Both the position numbers and the translations under genes were made by a program. 64,000 bases of DNA from Chamaecyparis obtusa. Its lineage: Eukaryota > Streptophyta > Pinopsida > Cupressales > Cupressaceae. Under the pieces are notes generated by a model. The model was given only the letters and a program-made list of their open reading frames with translations, did no database searches and was not told the DNA's origin. This document shows positions 21,447 through 31,617 of this stretch, piece by piece (the first letter of the stretch is position 1; each line of letters opens with the position of its first letter). The stretch is taken from positions 124,001 to 188,000 of the forward strand of contig BSBK01007742.1 in the NCBI GenBank assembly GCA_027943335.1. The letters are read 5' to 3'.

Positions 21447-24170
21447 ATGGCCCTCCCTAAAAAGAGGGACATCCTCAAGGATCACAATTTTTTGGACAAT
21501 AGTAGTGAAATGTAAGCTCAATAAAATAGTAATGATGCCCTAGCATAAGAAAATGAATCCCTAGCTCCTTCACACTAAAAATTGAGCATGTTATAACATA
21601 GTGCTAAAACAAAGAGATAAAATGTGTGAGCATTATATAGTGAAGGCACGGTGCCATCCATTTCAAAGAACAATGAGCTTGATCAAATAGACTGTGCCAT
21701 TGAAACTACAAAGGGGTTAAACAGTAAGAACAATATCAATATGCAAAGAATGAGCAAACAAAATATAGAGAAATGAAAACCAAAGTGCCTACCGTGATGC
21801 CATGAAGACCAAAAGGCCAAGAAGTTTCCAATTTGAGCTTGAGTTCACAAATAGAAGGCCGAGTTCAAAGACTGCAACTTTCCCCAATTTGCTGGCAGTG
21901 AAGTGTCAATGTTTTGGCATCTTTTTTTCCTTGGATCAGTTTTTTCAAAGTGTTTGATTAATATGTTTTCCTTTTTCCTTTTAAGGATTAGGTTGAGAAC
22001 TTTATTAATTAAATGTTAAATATTTATTCCTAGGAGTCATATGCTATGTGAAGGTGGATTTATCTTTAAAAGATGTGAAAAGGTTATTAAATATGTTTTC
22101 CCCTTAATTGGGTTGAGAACTAATTATTAACTTAGTAAAATAAATATGTTTTAAATCCACATGTGTTAAAATCTAAATAGAATCATGGCATAGCGGGGTA
22201 GTGAAGTATTTAAATGTAAAACTCATTGCTTTTATTATTGTAAGATATTGACAAATGGTGTTTTTATAAATAATTTGTCAAAATGTCATTTATAGAGCAT
22301 GATTTAGACAGGATAGGGTAGACTTTAATGGCTTATATTTTTTAGGAATTTCACTTTTCCTTCTACCCCTACAAATCTAGGAATCTGACATCTAGATTTG
22401 AGAGGCATTATCATGGACCCCAAATGCAAATTTTTTCCATTTTTGGTGAGGTTGAGGGTCATGAATGCATATTATTAGGTTGTGTTTTATATACCTCTCA
22501 CTTAGGTGATTGAGGTTAGTTCTTCATTCTCTCTCACTTGAAGGTGAATGTTTGTAGCTTTGGAGAAGCAAGTTTTAGTTTGGCTCCTTTCAATTTAGTA
22601 CATGGAAATTATCCTTCTTATTCCTATAGTTTTGTGAGTTGTTTGGTGGGTCTTATATCAATGTATTGTGATTAAGGTTAGTCCTTTACTTGATATTTTG
22701 TTCATTTAGATGCTCATAAGAAATTTTATTTCCTAAAGTACTAATCTATGTGCATTTGAAAGTATTCAAGGTTGTGGAATTCATTTTCCCTTCTAATTTA
22801 CTCCTAGCACCTTGTTATTTCTAAGGGAAAAATCAGAATTAGGGAGAAGTTGTGATGCTCAGGTTATGTCTAAATTTCATTGTGAGTTTGTTTGTAGTTT
22901 GTGGATCTATCAAAATTTGGTGAATCACCTAGGTTTAATTTTAGTCATTTCAATTTCATGCACTCTTTCTCCCTTTTCCTCCTAAATTCAGTTACATTTC
23001 ATGGTGATTCAAGGGGAAGCCGGACCCTAATCCGGAGGTCTACTTTCTGTTAGGTTACCCACAACCTGAAAGTAGTTCCCATGTTTCATAGGATTGCTAG
23101 GTTTCATACTTAGCTTATTTAGATGCAATCCTTAGTGACAACAAGTAATACACATTTACTTGCTGATTGTGTGCATTTCAAGATGTATGCTAGAGAAAGA
23201 GTTGCTTTAGGAAATATATCTCTCTCATGCAGTTTTATAATTTCTTCATAATTTCCATATGGGGAATACCCCTCATTCTTCTATACTATAGATATTTTAT
23301 CCTCTTGTCTCTTGACTGGGGGGTAAGAGGCATTTCTTCCATTTCTCTAGGATCCATTATGCTCTTAGCATGTATTTTTTTTTGAGCTTAATTGGTTATT
23401 CTTTCTATAGTTTATCCCTATGGTTTTGTATTATGATATCTTTTTGTTGCTCATAATCATCCATAGCTCTCTTCTAGTATTTATGATATCTTTTCTAAAG
23501 ACATTTTTTTTGCAAAGATATCTCTTTGTTATGGCATATATTGGTATATCCCTTTCTTTCATCCCTGGGGGCAAGGTTTTCCTTCTTTCTCTATGTCTAG
23601 GGATCTACTTTCCTTAGCTTAGTGGCATTTGTTTATTTTGCAACATTATTTCCTTATACTGACTGATGTTTTGGATATGTATATCCTTTTATGGGAGAAG
23701 TTATTGTCCTAAGTCATCACCTCTTCTTTACTTTACAAATTATGTTTTATAAACTCTTTCCCTTTCTTTGGGGTTAGAATTTGCTTCCTTCATTCCAAGA
23801 TTCCTCTTCCTCTTGATCACAGGGGGCTTGATGATTGAATCTTTGATTCCTCTTTTGTTTTCTTTGAAAGATGATATTTTATCCAAAGCACTCCTCTATA
23901 GTGGGGGTCTTGTTGATAAGATCTCTTTCTCTTTGAGGATCCTTTTTCCATAAGTGACATATCCTTTTTCATGATTATCTATGCTCTTTGATGTAAGGGT
24001 CAATACTCTTTGCTAAGAATATAGTGTACATTGTTGTTAATAGGATATCTCCTTACTTTGTGAAGTAGGTATCCTCCTTCTCTTCCTTATCCTGTCTATT
24101 AGGTAGCCATGATAATGAGGGGGGAATATATAGGGTCTTCCTTATACTATAGTTTACATTTTGCAACATG

Positions 24171-24600
24171 CTAAATCCTCAGAAGGTAACACACATAAGT
24201 TGCTAAATCCAGAAGAGACATGCATTTTCATTTTTATTTTCACTAAATCCTCAAAAGGTAATCACATAAGTTGCTAAATCTTACAAAAGACACACATTTT
24301 CAATTTCAAACATGCTAAATCCTTGGAAGGTAACACACATAAGTTGCTAAATCCTGAAGAAGACACACATTTTCAATTTCAAGCATGCTAAATCCTCTGA
24401 AGGTAACACACATAAGTTGCTAAATCCTGAAGAGACGTGCATTTTCATTTTTATTCATGCTAAATCCTCAGAAGGTAACACACATAAGTTGCTAAATCTT
24501 GAAGATGACACACATTTTCAATTTCAAATATGCTAAATGCTCAGAAGGTAATGCACATAAGTTTCTAAATCCTGAAGAGATATGCATTTTATATTCCAAA
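24171..24600 (+). repeat. 72-bp tandem repeat, six copies
   Basis: Units begin at CTAAAT at 24171, 24243, 24315, 24388, 24460 and 24533, a period of 72-73 bases. Each contains two half-units: CTAAATCCTCAGAAGGTAAC, then ACACATAAGTTGCTAAATCC and a TGCATTTTCA-type word. Copies alternate between GAGACATGCATTTTC and GACACACATTTTC forms, which suggests an earlier 144-bp higher-order unit. Tandem repeats just before the 3' LTR are common in large plant gypsy elements. Confidence 0.92.
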
Positions 24601-24937
24601 GTGATACAAGAATGTGGATCTATGGGTATTCCAAAAGCTCTCAAAAGATGCATTACAACTACAAAGCACAATTTATGGGTGAACTATCAGGTTTGGCTAC
24701 CTGCTGGGCTCTCCCTCCTTGGTGATTCATGGTAAGGTGGACATCTTACTAGGAGAGGTAATCACACCCTCTTCTCTCTTTTTTCTAGTGATGTATCTCT
24801 TATTGTAATCTTGGGGTTGACAAAGACTTGAGTCCCTGGGGGCTTGAGGATTTCTTTGTCCCTTTGATTTCAATAAGATTTTATTTTTCTTTTTGATCTC
24901 CTTTACCAAGAGTTTGCATCGATTCCATACTCTTGCT

Positions 24938-24952
24938 AAAGTGGGGGTCAAA
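24938..24952 (+). promoter_or_regulatory. Polypurine tract of element D
   Basis: AAAGTGGGGGTCAAA directly precedes the TGTATCATC start of the 3' LTR. It resembles the tract of element A (AAAGAGGGGCAAA), so D may be a Tat-like gypsy derivative. That lineage is inference. Confidence 0.7.
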
Positions 24953-26410
24953 TGTATCATCAAAAAATGGAAGAACTTCCATTTAGGACTTGTTTATCCC
25001 TCTGAGTAAGTGGTTTGGGGTCATGTCAAATGCCTTGAATGGGTCTTTGACTTGGATCTATATTTTTCCCCTATCCTACCCTATTTTCCACTTCTTTCCT
25101 ACCTATTTCTAGTATCTTGCACTGAGATTTTGAGTTTCTTAATCTCAGGGTCAAGGTTGACCTTCTAGATCAAGGTCGACCTCGACCCTAACCTAGGGTC
25201 TAAATTTCAAATTCCAAAGATTTATGGATGTCGGGGTTTGGAAAGAATTCTTTCTCGCTTCTGAGTTGGCTACTTTGGGCTTCGAAGTGGTGACTCTTAA
25301 AAGGAATTTAATTTGGGTCCACTCCTAAGGGTATGATCCTAATAGGAATTTATTTCTCATATGTCTGCATCTCTAGAAGTTTGTGTCCTAGACTAGTATA
25401 TAAGGAAGCCTTTTTCTCTCATCTTGGCAAGCAAGAAAAGAGAGAAAACAAGAGAGAAAAGAAAAGGAAGAAATCATCCATCTTCAATCATTCAATCATT
25501 CAAGTATTCAAGCATTCAAGATTCAATTCATCAAGGAGATCCATTGGTAGCCATTGAAGGATTCAAGCTCTATGGAGCCCTCTTTTTGAAGATTTCTCCA
25601 TGCATATCCATTCAAGCTTCTTCCTATTCAAAGATCCATTCAAGATTGGTGTTGAAAATATAAATGAAATTGATTTAAGACATCCTACATCCTACAATTC
25701 TACATCCATTTGGAGCATCCATACTTTTGGATTCAATGATTTGAATCCTCCATAAGGGTTTCAACATAAGCAAGGTGAATTGTTATATTTATTTTGTATA
25801 TTATTGCAATTTCAATTCTATTTCAAGGTTAATTCCAAACCTGGGGTTTGACCAAGACAAACTCCTCATCTAAAAAAAAAAAATATTTTTCTTGCAGGTG
25901 CTGGTATGAAACAATGAATTACAAAGCAGATTCGGATACCCTTTTCAGAAAAATTTCAGGATACGTGAATATAATTTCCATTAGAGTAGTGCAGGTCAAG
26001 GTCAACATAAAGGGGCATGATTATGCCCCTGTATTTGGGTCAAGGTTGACCTAGATCAGAAAATAAAAAGATTTCTGAGTTTTCTCCATCTCTGTGTTTC
26101 TGTTCCAGATCCAATTGTAGAATTTCTAGAAACTCAGTACATACACCAAAAAATAGCAATTCCCAGATCTGCTACATTTCGAGATAAGTGTTTCATTTTA
26201 TCCTAATCTTTCTGATTTATTGTTTTACTTTATAATTAGAAAATTAGACCCCCTTTCCATCTTTATCCATAAACAATTGATTCCTTTTTGCGTTAATCAT
26301 CTCTTTTCGGTTAATCAATTGGGATCTCCTTGTCTTGGATTAGGAGGTAATAAATATCTACAATATTTTTAACACACCCCACGTAACCACACACACACAC
26401 ATATCTTACA
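24953..26410 (+). repeat. 3' LTR of element D (right boundary tentative)
   Basis: The first 180 bp are supported by the copy at 21264. The rest is assigned because it lies between that block and the gag of C. It contains TATATAAGGAAGCC at about 25398-25411, a good TATA box, and several TTGACC/TTGACT W-box cores (25044, 25155, 25847, 26049). The small frames at 25333-25663 and 25848-26054 are probably chance. The proposed end is TTACA at 26410. Confidence 0.5.
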
Positions 26411-26512
26411 CTTAGAAGCTATTGAGATAGTCCAGTGTAGAGGGAGACATCTTGAAGATGTTAGAGATGAGGAAATTGAGGAGAACATGATGATGTAGAA
26501 CTTGCACTTGTG

Positions 26513-27350
26513 ATGGATGAGAGTGAGGAAAGATTATTGAAGGCTTTAACAAATCTGAAGTCTACACCACATTTCAATCCTCATGAGTACAGTGGAAAGT
26601 TGGATTCAGATGAGTTGGTGGATTGGATCACCGAGATGGAAAAGTACTTTGAATATGAAAATGTTCCTGAGGAAAAGAAGGTGAAGATTGCAAGCACAAA
26701 ATTGAAGAGCCATGCATCCTTGTGGTGGGAGAATCTACAATTGGATAGAAAGAGGAAAGGAAAAGATAAAATTAAGGTATGGAATAAGATGGTAAATAAG
26801 TTGAAAGGAAATTTTTTACCTTGTGATTATCAAATTAACATACTTAGGTGAATGCAAAGTTTGAGGCAGAAAGATAGCTCGGTAAAAGATTATACTAAGG
26901 AATTAAATAGGTTAGATATTAGATCTGGACATGATGAAGTGGAAAGAATTGCTAGGTACTTGAATGGATTGAGAGTTTCCATCCAAGAAGAAATTAGTTT
27001 GGTTAAATTGGAGAACATTGAGGAAGCTTATCAGTTTTCCTTGAAAGCTGAGGAGAAATTGAACAAGAGATGTGAGAAAAGACAAACAGGTAGAGGTGGT
27101 AGATTCCCTAGAGGAAGAGGTAGATCTTATGGTGAAAGCAATAGATCTGATCCATAAAAGACAAATCTAGATAAAGGCAAGATCGAGTGGAAAGGTCAAA
27201 GTTCATCTAGAGGAAGAGGCAATAACTACCAAGATGGTTATAATAGAGGTGGATTCTAAGGAACCTGTTACAATTGTGGAGAAGGACATAGATCATTTGA
27301 GTGTACACATGTAAGTAAGAAGGTTGGTAGGACTAGAAATGCTTTGGTGT
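26513..27350 (+). pseudogene. gag: gag of element C
   Basis: The Ty3/gypsy capsid-nucleocapsid gene. The ATG at 26513 opens MDESEERLLKALTNL. Typical capsid words follow: YSGKLDSDELVDWITEMEKY (about 26594-26653), SHASLWWENLQ (about 26711) and YLNGLRVSIQEEISLVKLEN (about 26957-27016). An arginine/glycine-rich stretch precedes a zinc knuckle, CYNCGEGHRSFEC (about 27268-27306), which is one residue short between the second Cys and the His. Stops at 26849 (TGA), 27156 (TAA), 27258 (TAA) and near 27351 break the frame. Functional capsid cannot be made from this copy. Confidence 0.87.
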
Positions 27351-27957
27351 AAGAAGATTCATTGAATGAACATGAGAAGGGAAAAAACTTGATGGTAAGG
27401 AGAGCACTTTGGAGTGAAAGTAATAAGGAAGACCTGGTAAGGAAAAGTTTGTTCAAGACTAGATGTAGAGTTTCTGATGAAGTGTGGAAGGTAATCATTG
27501 ATAGTGGAATCTCAGAGAACTTGGCATCTGAGGAATGGTTACAAAGTTGTAGTTGGAAAGGTTGAAACACCTAAAGCCCTATCAAATTTCATGGATCAAG
27601 GATGAGCATACACTCTTGGTAAGTAAACAATGTTATGTAAATTTGAAAAGTAGAAAGTACTATGATAAGGTGTTATGTGATATCATGCCTATGGATTGTT
27701 GTCATATTTTGTTGGGTAGACCTTGGCAATATGATAAACATGCTATATATGATGAGATATTGCATAAATATACTATTTGGGCTCATGGGAGAAGACAAAT
27801 CTTGTTACCTTTGATTGAAGAACCTGTTAGCAGTGTTTGTACATCTGTGAAAGTTTCCTTGATGGAAGGAAAAAATTTTGTTAAGAATTTGAAGATGAAT
27901 GATGTATGTTTTGATGCGATTCCTAATAAATCGAGTAAGAAAACATAGGATATCATC
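27351..27957 (+). pseudogene. Aspartic protease of element C
   Basis: The retropepsin active site VIIDSGISENLASEEW (about 27490-27537) has the DSG triad; a one-base shift follows near 27550. The second open frame, 27553-27948, continues the domain and linker with YQISWIKDEHTLLVSKQCYV and CHILLGRPWQYDKHAIYDEI (about 27700-27760), the standard chromovirus text after the protease. The stop at about 27946 separates it from RT. Confidence 0.85.
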
Positions 27958-28907
27958 CTTGAAGAGGTTTATAAGATACTCACCGAGTATAAGGAGATCA
28001 TTTTTGACAATGTACCTGATGGTTTTCCACCAAAGAGAAGCATTGATCATTGCATGAATTTAATCCCTGGAACTAGTTTACTAAATAAGGCACCAAATCA
28101 GTTGACATCTATTGAGAATAAAGAATTGAACTGATAGATTCAAGAATTGTTGCAGAAAGGTTTGATTTGAGAAAGTGTGAGTCCTTGTCCAGTACTAGCT
28201 GTATTGGAACCTAAGAAGAATGGAGAATGGTGAATGTGTACGGATTCCAAAGAAATCAACAAGATAAAAGTGAAATATAGGTTTCCTATACCGAGAATGG
28301 ATGACATAATGGATAGTTTGACTGAGCAAAATATTTTACCAAAATTGATTTAAAAAGTGGATATCATCATATTAGAATTAGAGAAGGTGATGAGTGGGAG
28401 ACTTCTTTTAAGACAAGAGAAGGTTTTTATGAGTGGTTGGTTATGCCTTTTGGTTTAACTAATGCACCGAGTACTTTTATGAGATTGATGAATAAAGTTT
28501 TGAAGAAATTCTTAGGTAAATTTGTGATTGTATACCTAGATGATATTCTAATATTCAGTAAGACTAGAGAAGAGCATTTGTTGCATGTTAAAGAAGTATT
28601 GCAGAGATTGAAAGAAGAAAAGTTTCTGATTAACCTGAAAAAGTGTTCTTTCATGGAAGAGGAAATTGTGTATTTGGGATTTTTGATTTCAGCTAATGGT
28701 TTGAAAATGGATCTTGAGAAGGTTGAACCTATTTTGAATTGGCCTACACCTAAAAATGCTAGTGAGGTAAGATCATTTCATGGTTTAGCAAGTTTTTACC
28801 GAAAGTTCATTAGGAATTTCAGTTCAATTTGTAATGCTATGAATGAGACTATGAGAGGAGATAAAAGAGAGTTCAAGTGGACACATGGAGTTGATAAAAA
28901 GTTTTGA
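27958..28907 (+). pseudogene. Reverse transcriptase of element C
   Basis: RNA-dependent DNA polymerase domain. Recognisable blocks are FPPKRSIDHCMNLIPGTSLL (about 28024-28083), PVLAVLEPKKNGEW (about 28190), [20 protein letters not shown], and after a one-base shift near 28333 [20 protein letters not shown]. Then come [15 protein letters not shown] and the catalytic YLDDILIF (about 28530-28553). The thumb/connection region has [20 protein letters not shown] (about 28778-28837). Stops near 28132, 28167 and 28231 affect the N-terminal half; the segment 28437-28907 is open and keeps the active-site Asp pair. Confidence 0.88.
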
Positions 28908-29330
28908 GACTCTAAAGCAGAAGGTTGTTGAATTGCCTGTGTTAGTATTGCCTGATTTCAATAAGGTATTTCAAGTTGAATGTGATGCAAGTGGTAGTGC
29001 AATAGGAGCTGTGTTGATTCATGAAGGTAAACCTATTGCTTTCTTTTGTGAAAAGTTGAATGATGCAAAAGGGAAAAATTCTATGTATGATCAATAATTC
29101 TATGCTATTGTTCAAGCCCTAAAGAAATGGAGAGATTATTTGATATCAAGTGAATTTGTGTTTCATATTGATCATAAGGCTTTACAATATTTGGGTAGTT
29201 AGAATAAGTTGAATCAAAGACATATGAAATGGGTTGAACATTTGTAGAGTTATACATTTGTGATAAAACATAAGAGTGGAGTCACTAACTAAGTTGCTGA
29301 TGCATTGAGTAGAAGAAGATCTTTGATAAC
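28885..29330 (+). pseudogene. RNase H domain of element C
   Basis: It degrades the RNA strand during reverse transcription. The catalytic start is [18 protein letters not shown] (about 28975-29028). FYAIVQALKKWRDYLISSEF and HIDHKALQYL follow (about 29098-29190), and the end reads GVTN-VADALSRRRSL (about 29279-29320). Amber or ochre stops occur near 29095, 29200, 29246 and 29290; one (VTN-stop-VADALS) replaces a residue that is normally Gln or Lys. Confidence 0.85.
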
Positions 29331-30013
29331 CGAGATGACAATTGAAGTTCTTGGTTTTGATGATATGAAAGTATTATATGAAACTGATCCTAATTTTTTT
29401 GAGCCGTGGAGAAAGTGTAGAGAACTTATTCAAGATCAACTGAGTACTAAATGGGAAGACTATTTCATTCAAGAAGGTATCTCGTTTAAAGGTATTCAAT
29501 TGTGTATACCAAGAGGGTCAATGAGAACTAATTTGATAAAAGAGAAACATAGTAGTGGTTTGGTTGGACATTTTGGCATTGAAAAGACATTGAATTTCTT
29601 AAGGAGAAATACTTTTGGCCGCAGTTGTATAAGAATGTTCAGAAATTTATGAAAAGTTGTGGAATTTGTCAAGTTGCAAAGGAAGTAAGTTAGAATACTG
29701 GATTGTATATACCAATTTCTGTTCCTGAGAAACCTTGGATTGATATCAGTGTGGATTTTTTTCTTGGCTTACTGAAGACAATAAGAGGTAATGATTCTAT
29801 ATTTTTTGTTGTGGAGATATTTTCTAAGATGACACATTTTATACCCTATATAAAGACATCAGATACAATGCATATAGCAGATCTTTTATTTAAGGAAATT
29901 GTCAGATTACATGAATTACTGAGGAGTATCATATTTGACCAAGACAGTAAATTTGTTGGATACTTTTGGAAGACTCTTTGGAGAAAGTTGGGCACCAAGT
30001 TGAGATATAGTTT
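29331..30013 (+). pseudogene. Integrase of element C, N-terminal part, cut by element E
   Basis: The integrase zinc region (EKHSSGLVGHFGIEKTLNFL, about 29548-29607) shifts frame near 29618. The core resumes with GLYIPISVPEKPWIDISVDF (about 29701-29760), FSKMTHFIPYIKTSDTMHIA (about 29821-29880) and the FDQDSKFVGYFWKTLW block (about 29935-29982), which carries the second catalytic Asp. The text stops at LRYS, where the terminus of element E begins at 30014. The third catalytic residue (Glu) would lie in the part continued at 38448. Confidence 0.87.
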
Positions 30014-31345
30014 TGTTGGAATGGAGAGATAGGGTATTGAGAGGGGAAGGGTGAATTAGTGCCCTCAGAAACTTTAACTCCCAAAACTCAATCAGAAAAT
30101 AGTAGTAAAATCATCTATCAACTAAATCCATTGTATGCATCATTCATTTAATTAACTTGTAAATGTAAATTGCATGAAATCAAATAGTAAATCAATCACA
30201 TAACACACATATTTTGGTTACATAGAAACCCTTGTTAGAAGGTAAAAATTGCGGCGGAGATGACACCCACAAATTCTTTACTAATGCAGATAATAAAGTT
30301 TTCCTGTTAGGGCTACAAGTTGTGATCACTTCTGGTAATCTTACCCTGTTAGGAGTAACAAAAGATCATCTAGATCTACCTTGTTAAATGATTTCAACAA
30401 CACTACTTGAGTGTGTACTCGGTTAAGAGATTTACAATAAAGGCTGTTAGGTCTACTCTGTTAGGAGATTTTACCAAATATCTATTACAATGATTAGAGA
30501 ATAACAATAGGATATCTGTAAATTGACAATGTATGCTTGTCTAAATCAGATCTATGAAATATCAAATGTATATCACCTTAGTGTGTAGATCACTGTCATT
30601 TGTACTGCTTGATAGCCTTGTCTAATTTTGAATAACTGACTATGTTTGATTGCTGCTCAACTTTGTCTAAAAATTGATGTCTTGAAGGTGGATGCTGCTT
30701 AAAGATCTTCTTCTCATTTCATTACGCACACACTTACAATATCATGAAATATAATTATATAGAAAATTGCTTTCATTTCCTAATGCCACTTAACTTTCAT
30801 GACCTAATTAGGTTACATCATCTTAGGAAAAACCCTAAGATATACGACATACAAAATTAATCTAGATCTAATAATTACATAGAGATCATCATCATAATTA
30901 ATGATTATATCTACAATAAATTATCCTTGATCTTGGTAGAACATTTTGTGATTATGTTGTAACCATTTGCATAGATAAATGTGCCAAAACTGATTACTAT
31001 GTCATTTCCTAAATTGCTCGGTAAATACTATCAATACTACTCGGTAAATACACTAGTGCTTGGTATCCAGTCTACTCAATATTTACTGATGCTTGGTATT
31101 ATTATATACTGATGCTCGGTATCAATATATACTGATGCTCGGTAAAATTGTTCTGGTGCTTGGTTAGAACTGTATCCTTATAGTTCTCGGTACTTCCTTG
31201 TGACTACTCGGTGTGAAGCCTTACGTAGTTAATCGACTAGCATATGTAGCTTGTAGTACTTCCTTTTACCAACTAAATAGTATAGGTAACCGACTGCTCA
31301 TCTTTGATACTAATGACAATACTTAATGCACAAATAGAGATATAA
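30014..31345 (-). repeat. LTR of element E (3' LTR in element orientation)
   Basis: About 1,332 bp, TGTTGGAATGG... to AGATATAA (the other copy ends AGATAACA, so this terminus is mutated). It has a G-rich terminal motif at 30031-30067. A cluster of CTCGGTA-type words lies at about 31015-31215. Confidence 0.9.
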
Positions 31346-31571
31346 ATCTCCCCCTTTGGCATTAGTATCAAAACCTTGAATGTATATAGACATGATGTCT
31401 CAAAAATTGTTCTTACTTTTCCATATATACATAGATACTTGAACTTAACAAAATTTCTCAAAATTTCTCCCCCTTAGTGCATGCTCCCAATATGTATGTA
31501 GTACACTTAACATATAATTACATAATTTGGCATATACATTAGTTTTCCCCCTTTTTGATAATAATGCCAAA
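31346..31571 (-). promoter_or_regulatory. Triplicated polypurine tracts of element E
   Basis: On the minus strand three purine tracts precede the 3' LTR. One abuts it (complement of 31347-31373, CTCCCCCTTTGGCATTAGTA), one is near 31465-31476 (CTCCCCCTTAG), and one is near 31543-31571 (TTTTCCCCCTTTTTGATAAT). The outer two share a conserved CCCCCTTT-x-GATAATGCCAAA-like context. Such repeated tracts have been described as a feature of Sirevirus genomes. Confidence 0.75.
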
Positions 31572-31617
31572 CTCAAAATTATGTAGTTATAGATTATTAA
31601 AAATGTGCTAGTGGGTT

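Larger units (their letters stand above)
21447..24952 (+). other. Interior of element D, no gene seen
   Basis: About 3.5 kb of AT- and T-rich sequence. The frames at 23420-23617 and 23768-23953 are hydrophobic by virtue of T-richness only and carry no domain. The stretch ends with the six-copy tandem repeat (24171-24600) and the polypurine tract. Confidence 0.6.
21264..26410 (+). mobile_element. Element D: non-coding LTR element nested in the leader of C
   Basis: A block beginning TGTAT at 21264 recurs from 24953, preceded there by a purine-rich tract (AAAGTGGGGGTCAAA, 24938-24952) as expected for a 3' LTR. The left copy keeps only about 180 bp of LTR before similarity stops near 21446, so it is internally deleted and lost its primer site. 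The best right boundary is TTACA at 26410 (TGTA/TACA inverted ends), followed by CTTAG, against GTTAG before 21264: a 4-of-5 target match. The interior has no retroelement protein. The existence of the element is firm; the right end is a best guess. Confidence 0.65.

Noticed and set aside
23420..23953. Hydrophobic frames resembling membrane proteins in element D
   Set aside because: Hydrophobicity comes from T-rich sequence; there is no conserved motif and they sit in a transposon interior.
24171..24600. Possible CRISPR-like array
   Set aside because: Repeat units are contiguous and vary throughout, with no constant-repeat and unique-spacer pattern; the host is a plant. It is a plain tandem repeat.
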